A stretch of 28,827 nt of DNA, from IMG/VR virus record IMGVR_UViG_3300044993_000120, positions 1 to 28,827 of that record. The stretch is one strand, 5' to 3'. The notes below the pieces were generated by a model, which worked only from the letters and a program-made list of their open reading frames with translations, did not search any database and was not told the origin of the DNA. Both the position numbers and the translations under genes were made by a program. Within the stretch, counting starts at the first letter, position 1; each line of letters opens with the position of its first letter. The stretch comes from a virus. Of the stretch, positions 20,497-28,002 are shown one piece after another.

Positions 20497-20505
20497 TGAT
20501 ATAAT
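20497..20505 (+). promoter_or_regulatory. Extended -10 promoter of the connector genes, leaderless type
   Basis: TGA-TATAAT with a perfect hexamer at 20500-20505, then a T-run and ATG at 20514, 8 bases later. No -35 box is evident. Confidence 0.6.
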
Positions 20506-20513
20506 TTTTTTAT

Positions 20514-21098
20514 ATGGAAATCCGGTATAATGATTGGCAATCAAATTATAGTGGTGTATCTGTAAATGATATTCAAGTCTTTTTAAAAAGGACTTTAACT
20601 GATAGTGAAAAAGACTTCGTAAATGCTTTACTTCCTTTATTGGAAAGTTATATTTGTTTAAATACCGATAGACAATTTAAAGTTTTAAATGATGGCGATT
20701 ATTATTATGAAGAATATAAATTTGAAAAAGTTCATTTCCTTTACAATTATCCCGTAAAAGAAATTTATAAAATTTTAGTTGATGATGAGGTTGTTTATTT
20801 AAAAGGCGCTTCTAATAACGATTTTGAAATTGGATTAGATTTTGATTATGATGAGTATCAGTTGATGATTTATAGAGATTTAACGGGAAGTAAAATTAAG
20901 GTTCTTTATACGATTAATAAATTTTATGGTAATGATGTTAAATTAGCGATTATTGAGGCGGTGATTGATTATTTGAATACTTCCGATTATGGAATGAAAA
21001 AGGTAAATAATTTGTCTATTGGTGGATTAAGTGTTAGTTTAAGTGAAAGAGGCGTATTAGATAAAGTTATTGAAAATTATAAAAAAGTCAATTTATGA
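20514..21098 (+). CDS. Head-tail connector (adaptor) protein
   Basis: 194 residues. A helical N-terminal half (VSVNDIQVFLKRTLTDSEKD, VNALLPLLESYICLNTDRQF) is followed by beta strands and a C-terminal helix (KLAIIEAVIDYLNTSDYGMK, SLSERGVL) typical of HK97 gp6-like adaptors. It should form the ring under the portal. It lies between capsid and stopper genes as in other siphoviruses, and overlaps the next gene by 4 bases. Assignment is by pattern and order. Confidence 0.75.
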   Translation: MEIRYNDWQSNYSGVSVNDIQVFLKRTLTDSEKDFVNALLPLLESYICLNTDRQFKVLNDGDYYYEEYKFEKVHFLYNYPVKEIYKILVDDEVVYLKGASNNDFEIGLDFDYDEYQLMIYRDLTGSKIKVLYTINKFYGNDVKLAIIEAVIDYLNTSDYGMKKVNNLSIGGLSVSLSERGVLDKVIENYKKVNL

Positions 21099-21427
21099 TA
21101 CCTAATCAAGTTTATATTACCATTAAAAAAATTGTCAAAGATGTTAATGGCAATAATTCTTTTACTACTTTAAAAACAGGAGTTAAGGCATCAATCGTCC
21201 CGACTACTCAAAATGATTTAGTCCTTAATCCTGACTTACCAGCTGGAAAATCTTATATGATTATTATTTTTGATGATTTAGAGATTAAAGGCGGTTATAG
21301 AGTAATAATTGAAAATCCTTTGAATAGTGGATATACGGGAAATGAAGAATTTATTTGCTTTAATGATTTTAATAAAGTAAAGTATATGGCTAATCAAGTT
21401 ATTATTGGTTATATTTTTAAAAAATGA
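21095..21427 (+). CDS. Head-closure (stopper) protein
   Basis: 110 residues, all beta: VYITIKKIVKDVNGNNSFTT, LKTGVKASIVPTTQNDLV and KSYMIIIFDDLEIKGGYRVI, a small barrel as in gp7/gp16-like stoppers that close the connector. Its place after the adaptor and before the gp10-like protein is the standard order. It overlaps both neighbours by 4 bases. The sequence alone is not diagnostic. Confidence 0.6.
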   Translation: MIPNQVYITIKKIVKDVNGNNSFTTLKTGVKASIVPTTQNDLVLNPDLPAGKSYMIIIFDDLEIKGGYRVIIENPLNSGYTGNEEFICFNDFNKVKYMANQVIIGYIFKK

Positions 21428-21894
21428 GTTTTATAATCAAAATTAACGATAAAGATGATGTTGTTGGTGGTTTGGAGAAATTGGCAAGTAATTTGGATAG
21501 GATAATTACTGATATTTTAGATACCAGCGCTTTAATGGTAATGGGGTCAGCAAAAGAAAATGCTCCTGTTGATACTGGGATTTTAAGAGGTAGTATAACA
21601 AAATCTAATGTAAGTAAGGCTGGGAATAGTTATAAAGTAAGTATTGGTTCTAATGTTGAATACGCTCCTTATCAAGAATATGGGACAGGAATTTATGTTG
21701 GACGAGGTTTTATTTATCCGAAGCGTAGCAGATTCTTAGTTTGGAAAGATAAAAGAAGTGGTAAAATGATATTAGCGAAAAGAGTTAGAGGTGTCCCTGG
21801 AAAGTTTTATTTTAAAAAAGGTGTTGAGTATTTTAGGGCAAATATGGGAAAAATTGTTAGTTTGTTAAAAAGTAGGATAAGCGATTATGTTTAA
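21424..21894 (+). CDS. HK97 gp10-like tail-completion protein
   Basis: 156 residues. The family hallmarks are clear: LDTSALMVMGSAKENAPVDT, GILRGSI, YKVSIGSNVEYAPYQEYGTG, then the variable region (RGFIYPKRSRFLVWK), and a C-terminal helix. HK97 gp10-like proteins help join tail to head. It overlaps the stopper gene by 4 bases and the next by 8. Confidence 0.85.
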   Translation: MSFIIKINDKDDVVGGLEKLASNLDRIITDILDTSALMVMGSAKENAPVDTGILRGSITKSNVSKAGNSYKVSIGSNVEYAPYQEYGTGIYVGRGFIYPKRSRFLVWKDKRSGKMILAKRVRGVPGKFYFKKGVEYFRANMGKIVSLLKSRISDYV

Positions 21895-22303
21895 TGATAT
21901 TATTGAAAAACTAAAAGAAAAAATATCAACTTTACCGTCAATTAAGGCGGTTTATGATTATGAGGCAAAAGCGTATGATGAATATCCTTGCGTTGTTATT
22001 ATTCCTGTTAAGTATAAAGACGAATATAAAAGTTTAGGCGAAATCAAAAGATTATATGAATTTAGAATTAGGATTTTGAATTATACCGATAGATTAGAGG
22101 ATGGTTTAAAAGATATTCAGGTGGCATTACGGAAAGCGGTTGATGATGTTATTGCTTTATTAAATACAAGAGAAAATATCATGCTTGACGGAAAAGTTGA
22201 TTTTTCGCAATTAACAGAAGGCGAGTTTAGTTTTATGGAAAGAGAAGGGGCGTATTATGTTTGTCAGATGAGTTATTTTGCTTTTAAAAGTTTAAACTTT
22301 TAA
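21887..22303 (+). CDS. Tail terminator protein
   Basis: 138 residues with the alpha/beta layout of tail-terminator (gpU/gp17-like) proteins: DIIEKLKEKISTLPSIKAVY, YPCVVIIPVKYKDEYKSLGE, RIRILNYTDRLEDGLKDIQV and a final beta strand (YYVCQMSYFAFKSL). Its position between the gp10-like protein and the tail tube is as in other siphoviruses. It caps the tail tube. Function is inferred from order plus pattern. Confidence 0.65.
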   Translation: MFNDIIEKLKEKISTLPSIKAVYDYEAKAYDEYPCVVIIPVKYKDEYKSLGEIKRLYEFRIRILNYTDRLEDGLKDIQVALRKAVDDVIALLNTRENIMLDGKVDFSQLTEGEFSFMEREGAYYVCQMSYFAFKSLNF

Positions 22304-22307
22304 ATTA

Positions 22308-22337
22308 TTGACTTGACAAAAAAAAATTTGCTATACT
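22308..22337 (+). promoter_or_regulatory. Promoter of the tail operon, leaderless type
   Basis: TTGACT at 22308-22313, an 18-base spacer ending in TGC, TATACT at 22332-22337. ATG 22345 follows after 7 bases. Confidence 0.65.
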
Positions 22338-22344
22338 TAATAGT

Positions 22345-22503
22345 ATGAAAGAATATGTTTATAAGGGAAATACAGAAACGTATTTAGCAGGCTACGGAAT
22401 TGTTAAGCCTGGCGATACGATTAAATATGATAAAATTATTAATAATGATTTGTTTGAATTAAAAGTTAAAGAAAACAAAAAATATGGCAAATCCTCTAAA
22501 TAA
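22345..22503 (+). CDS. Small tail-region protein, 52 aa
   Basis: From ATG 22345, right after a promoter, to TAA 22501-22503. It begins MKEYVYKGNTETYLAGYGIV, then KPGDTIKYDKIINNDLFELK and a basic end. The YKG.....G.VKPGD pattern is like short head/tail proteins of phages. It overlaps the tail-tube gene by 20 bases in another frame, which supports coupling. Related in style to the 20289 gene. Confidence 0.6.
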   Translation: MKEYVYKGNTETYLAGYGIVKPGDTIKYDKIINNDLFELKVKENKKYGKSSK

Positions 22504-23437
22504 TTACATTGGAATTGGCAAGGAAACTACCTACGGGACAGCGGTTAGTCCTTCAACTTATTTAAAAATTAATGAAAGTGACGGTATTTCTATTAATAAA
22601 GATAGTCAATATGTTGAAAGTATTGTTGCTGGGGTTCAAGCGAAAAATAAAGAAGTATTTGACGGAAAGATTGAATATAGCGGTGGTTATGAATTGGCTT
22701 TAAATTCAAGCGATATTGGATTAATTCTTTTATCCGCATTAGGAAATCTTAATTCAGAATTAGTATCAGGTGAAACAGGAGTTTATAAACATACTTTTAG
22801 CGAGGCTTTATCAAAAGTATCATTGACTATTGAGCAAAAAATTGGCGAAATTGTTAAAAGATTTGCTGGATTTTTGGTTAATAGTATTAAAATAGAAGGT
22901 AGTGCTGGTGATGTTAATACTTTTAGTTTTGAGGGATTTGCGAAAACGCAAGTTGATAATGTAGAAACTACACCAACTTATTCAACTGAAAGAAGTTTGA
23001 ATTTCGCAGATGTTTTGAGTATTAAAGTTGGCGGAGTTAATTATAGACAATATGTTGAGGAATTTTCTTTTGAATATAAATGGGACGGGGAAGGATTTTA
23101 CGGATTAGGACAAAATGAGTTAGTGGCTCCTGTTATTAAGATGAGTGAGGTTAGCGGTAGTTTTACAATGTATCTTAATAATACTACCAAAGCCGTTTTT
23201 GATAAGTTTGTTAATTCAGAAAATACTGATATTGAAATTGTAATTAAGGGAAATTCTATTGGAACAGCAAGTAATAGACAGATTAAAATTACTATCCCGA
23301 AAGCGAAATTGGAAGAAGCCTCAACGAGTTTGTCAACTGATTATAATGCGGTTGAGGTTAGTTTTAATGGAGTTTACGATTTTACAACTAATAAACTTTT
23401 GGAAATTGAATTAATTAATACAATTGCTAATTACTAA
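22484..23437 (+). CDS. Major tail (tube) protein
   Basis: 317 residues. It starts MANPLNNYIGIGKETTYGTA, the usual beginning of siphovirus tail-tube proteins (GIGKETTYGTAV), and continues with beta-rich sequence (KIEYSGGYELALNSSDIGLI, SLTIEQKIGEIVKRFAG, FSFEYKWDGEGFYG). It polymerises into the tail tube. Placed between the terminator and the chaperones as expected; its stop overlaps the next start by one base. Confidence 0.85.
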   Translation: MANPLNNYIGIGKETTYGTAVSPSTYLKINESDGISINKDSQYVESIVAGVQAKNKEVFDGKIEYSGGYELALNSSDIGLILLSALGNLNSELVSGETGVYKHTFSEALSKVSLTIEQKIGEIVKRFAGFLVNSIKIEGSAGDVNTFSFEGFAKTQVDNVETTPTYSTERSLNFADVLSIKVGGVNYRQYVEEFSFEYKWDGEGFYGLGQNELVAPVIKMSEVSGSFTMYLNNTTKAVFDKFVNSENTDIEIVIKGNSIGTASNRQIKITIPKAKLEEASTSLSTDYNAVEVSFNGVYDFTTNKLLEIELINTIANY

Positions 23438-23760
23438 TGGAAATAACATTCGGCAATAATTACAAAGCGATTTTAAGAAGGGATTACCTTACTTATAGGG
23501 AAAGTATTGAAATTCAGAAAATCCTTTTAAAAGGGACAGGTGGCTTAAAGCCTAATCCCGAAGGTAAAGTTGATTTTGAATTAAAAGACCCGACCGTTGT
23601 TTTTGAAATGAATTTGAAAATGTTTGAATTTTTGATTGAAAAGATTATTGATGATAAAGGAGTGGAGCATTTGAATGTTAAAGACTATATAATGGATTTG
23701 AAACAAGAGGTTGTAGAAGACCTTTTGAATAAAATTAATGAAATAACAAAAAAAAAATAA
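23437..23760 (+). CDS. Tail assembly chaperone, short form
   Basis: 107 residues (ITFGNNYKAILRRDYLTYRE, then KDPTVVFEMNLKMFEFLIEK and VKDYIMDLKQEVVEDLLNKI), ending in Lys codons on a run of ten A (23748-23757) directly before TAA. It lies between the tail tube and the tape measure, the position of the gpG-type chaperone. The next frame continues without its own start codon, so a longer form is probably made by frameshift. Confidence 0.75.
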   Translation: MEITFGNNYKAILRRDYLTYRESIEIQKILLKGTGGLKPNPEGKVDFELKDPTVVFEMNLKMFEFLIEKIIDDKGVEHLNVKDYIMDLKQEVVEDLLNKINEITKKK

Positions 23761-24010
23761 TATTGGAATAGACGACCCTAAATTACTTCATTTATTCTTT
23801 AAGACGGGAAAAAATCTACCTATTGATTATGAGATTTGTTATTTATCCGATATATTGAAATTACCGTATTCAGTTTTAATAGAACAGCCCGATTGGTATA
23901 TCAAAAAGATGATGTTATGGCATAATGTAAAAAACAAAGTAGAGGAAGCGGAGTATAAAAAATTAGAAGCAAAAAAATTAAAATCTCATTCAATTAGAAA
24001 AAGAAAATAG
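23756..24010 (+). CDS. Tail assembly chaperone extension, read by frameshift
   Basis: Open in the +1 frame from before 23756 to TAG 24008-24010, reading IGIDDPKLLHLFFKTGKNLP, then YEICYLSDILKLPYSVLIEQ, PDWYIKKMMLW and a basic tail. It lacks a start codon in its first half and shows the P-x-W pattern of gpT-type extensions. Joining to the short form needs a net +1 or -2 shift at the A10 run. A -2 slip keeps Lys-tRNA paired to AAA; RNA-polymerase slippage would also work. The long form would be about 190 residues and would bind the tape measure as a chaperone. Confidence 0.75.
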   Translation, partial: NNIGIDDPKLLHLFFKTGKNLPIDYEICYLSDILKLPYSVLIEQPDWYIKKMMLWHNVKNKVEEAEYKKLEAKKLKSHSIRKRK

Positions 24011-24016
24011 TAAAAT
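24011..24016 (+). promoter_or_regulatory. Possible -10 box before the tape-measure gene
   Basis: TAAAAT ending 8 bases before ATG 24025, the same spacing as the stronger leaderless promoters, but without TGn or a -35 box. Weak on its own. Confidence 0.3.
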
Positions 24017-24024
24017 TAAATTAT

Positions 24025-26160
24025 ATGGATAACAAGGTAATTGAAATCATATTACAAGCAAAAGATTTGGCTTCTAAACAGATAGAATCTGCTTTTAGTT
24101 CTATTAATCAATCAACGAAAAAAGCGGAAGAAGGGACGAGTAGTTTTGGTAAAGCACTTCAAGATGTAGGAAAAATAGCAGCGGGACTTGGATTGTATAA
24201 ATTAGCGGAAGAAGGAATGAATTTTGCTAAATCAATGGTTATGGCAGGAATAGAGACTGCTTCATTTTACGAAAATGCGAGGATAAGATTGACTACTTTA
24301 TTAAAAGACGGACAGCAAGCAACTCAGTTATTAAACGATATAAAAAAAGTTGCTTTACAGACACCATTTGATACGAGAGTATTGGTAGATGGTGTAAGTT
24401 TATTAGTATCCGCAGGAGTATCAGCAAAAGAGGCTCAAAAGCAAGTATTACTATTAGGAAACGCCGTCTTAGCAACGGGAGGTGGTAATGCTGAATTACA
24501 AAGAATGTTGGTTAATTTACAGCAGATAAAATCAACGGGACAAGCAACTTCTATGGATATTAGACAATTTGCTTTTGCTGGAATTAATATTTATAAACTA
24601 TTAGCCGACAGTATGGGGAAGACGACAGAACAGGTTAAAAATATGAAGATTAGTTATGATGATTTAATTAAAGCATTAGAACACGCCGCAAGTAAAGGTG
24701 GAATGTTTGAGGGAGCAATGGAAAAGGCAAGTGGTAGTTATCAGCAATCACTATCTAATATGAAAGAAGCGATGGATACTTTTATGGCTGATTTAATTAA
24801 AGAGACAGGGATATTTGAATTAGTTAAAGAAGGAATGAGAGGATTGACTGATGCGATTAATAATAATAAGACGAAGATTATTGACATTGTTGTTAATGTA
24901 GAAGAATTTATTATTAAGCATAAAACTTTATTTAAAGTAATTGGATTGACGATTGGGATATTTTTGGCTTTAATAACAGTGGTGACTATACTAAATTTTG
25001 CTATGGGAATGTTAGTTGTTTTATACGGACTTTTAATGCTCCCTGTTGTAAAAGTTATACTTGTAATTTCAATTTTGGTAGCAATTTTTCTTGTATTTCA
25101 TAAACAGATAATTGCTTTTGTTAATCAAGCAATACCAGTAATTATTAGTGCTTTTAATTCATTTATTAGTGGAGTCGTAGGATTCGTAAACGGAATTATA
25201 TCCTTTATAGGTGAAGCGATTAATTCTATTATTGGCTTTATTGTTGGAGTTTTTAATTCTATCGTTGGTTTTGTCGCTGGAATAATAAACGGAATTATTG
25301 CTTTCGTAACGCCTATTTATGAGGTGATAAGAGGATTAGTTGCTTTAATGGTTGGTGGATTTTTGGTGTTATTTACTTTTATTTTTAATATATTAAGTGC
25401 TTTATTTATAGTTGTCTTTACGATTTTTAATTCTATTGCTAATTTTATTTTTGGAATTTTAAATTGGGTCTGGTTATCTGTTATTGTCCCGATTTGGAAT
25501 GCTATTTTAAGTGTTTTTAATACGGTTTTGAATTTTATATTAAACGCAATAATAATACCGATTTTTGAAGGGATAAAGTTTGTTATTAATACGGTTTTGA
25601 ATGTTATCAAAACGATTACCGAAACGATTTGGAATGCGGTAAAAAGTTTTTATGATAATGTATTAACAAAGATTTTTAATAAGGTTAGTGATACTTTTAA
25701 TGATATAAAAAATACGATAAATAAGGCAATCACGGACGCTTGGAATTATTTGAAAAATGGTTTAGAAAATATGTGGAATTCAGTCACGGATTTTGTTGGT
25801 AAGATAATTAATAAGTTTAAGGAAATGGCTAATGGGATAACAAGCGCTTTAAGAAGTATTAAATTTCCTCATTTAAGTATAGGAGAAGGAAGCGTAACAA
25901 TTATGGGTAAAGAAATCAAATATCCGAAATTAAATGTTGACTGGTATGAAAAGGGCGGTTGGGTAAGAAATACAGGATTGGCAATGCTTCACGCAGGGGA
26001 GTTTGTTTTGTCAAGAGATATGTTAAGAGGATTAACGCCGATACCGAGTAGTATTGGTGATACCTTTAATCAAAAGGTTATTGTTAATGCTAATATAAGT
26101 AATGATGTTGATATTTATGATTTATCTTATAAGTTGGCTTGGTTATTAAGAAATGGTTAA
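24025..26160 (+). CDS. Tape measure protein
   Basis: 711 residues, the largest gene, directly after the chaperones. The N-terminal part has the tape-measure signature (MVMAGIETASFYENARIRLT, TPFDTRVLVDGVSLLVSAGV, LQQIKSTGQATSMDIRQFAF, then MEKASGSYQQSLSNMKEAMD). Residues roughly 300-520 are a long run of hydrophobic helices with repeating FNSIVGFV/INGIIAF units. The C-terminus has GGWVRNTGLAMLHAGEFVLS, also common in this family. It sets tail length and may form a channel for DNA through the host membrane. It overlaps the distal tail gene by 8 bases. Confidence 0.9.
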   Translation: MDNKVIEIILQAKDLASKQIESAFSSINQSTKKAEEGTSSFGKALQDVGKIAAGLGLYKLAEEGMNFAKSMVMAGIETASFYENARIRLTTLLKDGQQATQLLNDIKKVALQTPFDTRVLVDGVSLLVSAGVSAKEAQKQVLLLGNAVLATGGGNAELQRMLVNLQQIKSTGQATSMDIRQFAFAGINIYKLLADSMGKTTEQVKNMKISYDDLIKALEHAASKGGMFEGAMEKASGSYQQSLSNMKEAMDTFMADLIKETGIFELVKEGMRGLTDAINNNKTKIIDIVVNVEEFIIKHKTLFKVIGLTIGIFLALITVVTILNFAMGMLVVLYGLLMLPVVKVILVISILVAIFLVFHKQIIAFVNQAIPVIISAFNSFISGVVGFVNGIISFIGEAINSIIGFIVGVFNSIVGFVAGIINGIIAFVTPIYEVIRGLVALMVGGFLVLFTFIFNILSALFIVVFTIFNSIANFIFGILNWVWLSVIVPIWNAILSVFNTVLNFILNAIIIPIFEGIKFVINTVLNVIKTITETIWNAVKSFYDNVLTKIFNKVSDTFNDIKNTINKAITDAWNYLKNGLENMWNSVTDFVGKIINKFKEMANGITSALRSIKFPHLSIGEGSVTIMGKEIKYPKLNVDWYEKGGWVRNTGLAMLHAGEFVLSRDMLRGLTPIPSSIGDTFNQKVIVNANISNDVDIYDLSYKLAWLLRNG

Positions 26161-26986
26161 AAAAATCTATTTAAACAATTTGGAATTATCTCCGTTAACG
26201 GGATATTATGTTAGTAAGATTGACAATGTAGGATTCGCTACGAAATATGGTAAGGGTGAAGTTTATAAACGACACGGAAGTGTTTTAAGTGAGCCGTATT
26301 TGGTTAATAGATTGTTAAATATAGAATTGACGATAATTGGCGGTAATCAAAACGATTTAATAAATAAAAAAAACAATTTAGCAAAAAATATCAAGGTTGA
26401 CGGAAAAACGAAATTGGTAAAAATTGAGTTGTTATTGGCGAATAACGAGTTGGTTAGTGTTTTTGGGGTTTTAAAATCTTTTGAAGAGAATTTAGAGGCG
26501 GGATATATTAATAGTCAAGGTATTAGAATGAGTTTTGAAACGGAAAGTCCGTTTTTTAAGAGTAGTCAATTATATCAAGTGAATATACCTATTACCAAAG
26601 GTGGTGGTGGTGCTGTTCCGATGACAATACCATTTAATATGACTGCTGGTAGTAGTGGATTTAGTTTAGTTAGTACAGATGGAAATGCTATTTCATACCC
26701 CGAAATATACTTTTATGGAGTTTTAACGAATCCTGTTTTGATTAATTTAACAACGGGACAGACTTTAAGTTTAAATAGTTTGACTATTGGTAGCGGTAAT
26801 TATGTTAAGATTGATACCGAAAATGAGATTGTGATTGATAATTTAGGGGTTAATAAGAGAGATAAAATGAATGGTGATTTTATTTACTTATTGACGGGTG
26901 AAAATCAATTTAAATTACAATCCGACAATCCCGGCGATACAGGTTATGTGGTTATGATTTATAGAAATTTTTACAAAGTCTTATGA
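26153..26986 (+). CDS. Distal tail protein (Dit-like)
   Basis: 277 residues. The N-terminal half has the Dit pattern: a beta N-terminus, VYKRHGSVLSEPYLVNRLLN, IELTIIGGNQNDLINKKNNL and FETESPFFKSSQLYQV. The C-terminal half is a galectin-like beta domain (GNAISYPEIYFYGVLTNPVL and TGQTLSLNSL). It should form the ring at the tail tip that carries the adhesins. It overlaps both the tape measure gene and the next gene. Confidence 0.8.
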   Translation: MVKKIYLNNLELSPLTGYYVSKIDNVGFATKYGKGEVYKRHGSVLSEPYLVNRLLNIELTIIGGNQNDLINKKNNLAKNIKVDGKTKLVKIELLLANNELVSVFGVLKSFEENLEAGYINSQGIRMSFETESPFFKSSQLYQVNIPITKGGGGAVPMTIPFNMTAGSSGFSLVSTDGNAISYPEIYFYGVLTNPVLINLTTGQTLSLNSLTIGSGNYVKIDTENEIVIDNLGVNKRDKMNGDFIYLLTGENQFKLQSDNPGDTGYVVMIYRNFYKVL

Positions 26987-28002
26987 CTTGGACTGCGAGA
27001 TTATTTAATAAAAGCGGTAATTATCTTTATGATTTGCCAATAGAAGGTTTAAGTATTGATTTTGTTTTGAATAATATCTGGACTGCTAATTTACGGGTTA
27101 ATTTTTATACCTTTAAGGAAATTGTAAAGGCTTATAATGATACAGTAGAGAATGCTTTAACAGGTGGATTTAGGGAAGTAAGGATTTATTATGGTGATAG
27201 TTTAACTTTTAGTGGTATTTTAAGCGAGATAAATGTTAGTAAAAATTTATATGATATTAATATAGGTTTAGTGGTTAAGAGTTGGTTGGCTTATTTTCAG
27301 AAAAGATTTATAACGAAAACTTATTCAAATACCGACGCTGGGCAAATTGCTTGGGATATGATTAATACTTGTCAAGGTGTTAGCGGGGGAAATATAGGGA
27401 TAACGCAAGGGACGATTCAGGCAACGAAAAATAGGGATAGGACTTATAAAGATGATGAGATAGCAAAAAGTATAATCAATTTAGCCTATCCGAATATCAA
27501 AGATGGTTTTGATTTTGAAATTAGTAATACGAAAGTATTTACAGTTAAAAATAGATTAGGTTCAGATAAGCCTTTTATCGTTTTTAATAATAGAAATATA
27601 GAGAATTGGCAAGTAGATTTAAAATGTGGGTTAAGTTTATGTAATAAAGTTATCAGTTTAGGAAATGGAATTGGCGACGACCAGCCGAGAATTGAAGCGA
27701 TTGCGGATAGTTCTTATATTAATAAATGGTATTTATTGGAAGAATTAAGAAATGATACAGGAGTAATCGAAACTGATACTTTAACTGATAAAGCGAATTC
27801 TTATATCAATTTAAGAAAAGATTATTTCAAGACTTTTGCTATTAAGGTTAGATTGACGAATGTTAGTTTAACCGATTTTAATATTGGCGATAGTGTAAAG
27901 GTTGAAATTGAGGATTTTGTTAACGGAATGTATAGGATTTATAAGAAATCTATTAGTTTTAGTAATACTGATGAGGTTATTAATTTAGAGTTTATTTTCT
28001 AA
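26983..28002 (+). CDS. Tail hub / baseplate protein (Tal- or gp27-like)
   Basis: 339 residues. It starts MTWTARLFNKSGNYLYDLPI, a beta-rich N-terminal domain as in gp27-like hubs, continues with IGLVVKSWLAYFQKRFITKT and an internal helix pair (DAGQIAWDMINTCQGVSGGN), and ends with TLTDKANSYINLRKDYFKTF and NIGDSVKVEI, the typical last barrel of this family. It sits at the end of the tail tube. No peptidase motif is seen. It overlaps the Dit gene by 4 bases and the fibre start by 1. Confidence 0.8.
   Translation: MTWTARLFNKSGNYLYDLPIEGLSIDFVLNNIWTANLRVNFYTFKEIVKAYNDTVENALTGGFREVRIYYGDSLTFSGILSEINVSKNLYDINIGLVVKSWLAYFQKRFITKTYSNTDAGQIAWDMINTCQGVSGGNIGITQGTIQATKNRDRTYKDDEIAKSIINLAYPNIKDGFDFEISNTKVFTVKNRLGSDKPFIVFNNRNIENWQVDLKCGLSLCNKVISLGNGIGDDQPRIEAIADSSYINKWYLLEELRNDTGVIETDTLTDKANSYINLRKDYFKTFAIKVRLTNVSLTDFNIGDSVKVEIEDFVNGMYRIYKKSISFSNTDEVINLEFIF

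Noticed and set aside
25383-25396. Seventh copy of the palindromic element
   Set aside because: Only 14 of 16 bases match and it lies mid-gene as FNILS, so it was not counted with the exact copies.
25317-25610. Minus-strand open frame opposite the tape-measure gene
   Set aside because: It mirrors the hydrophobic repeats of the tape measure in low-complexity sequence. There is no start context, and all other genes are on the + strand.
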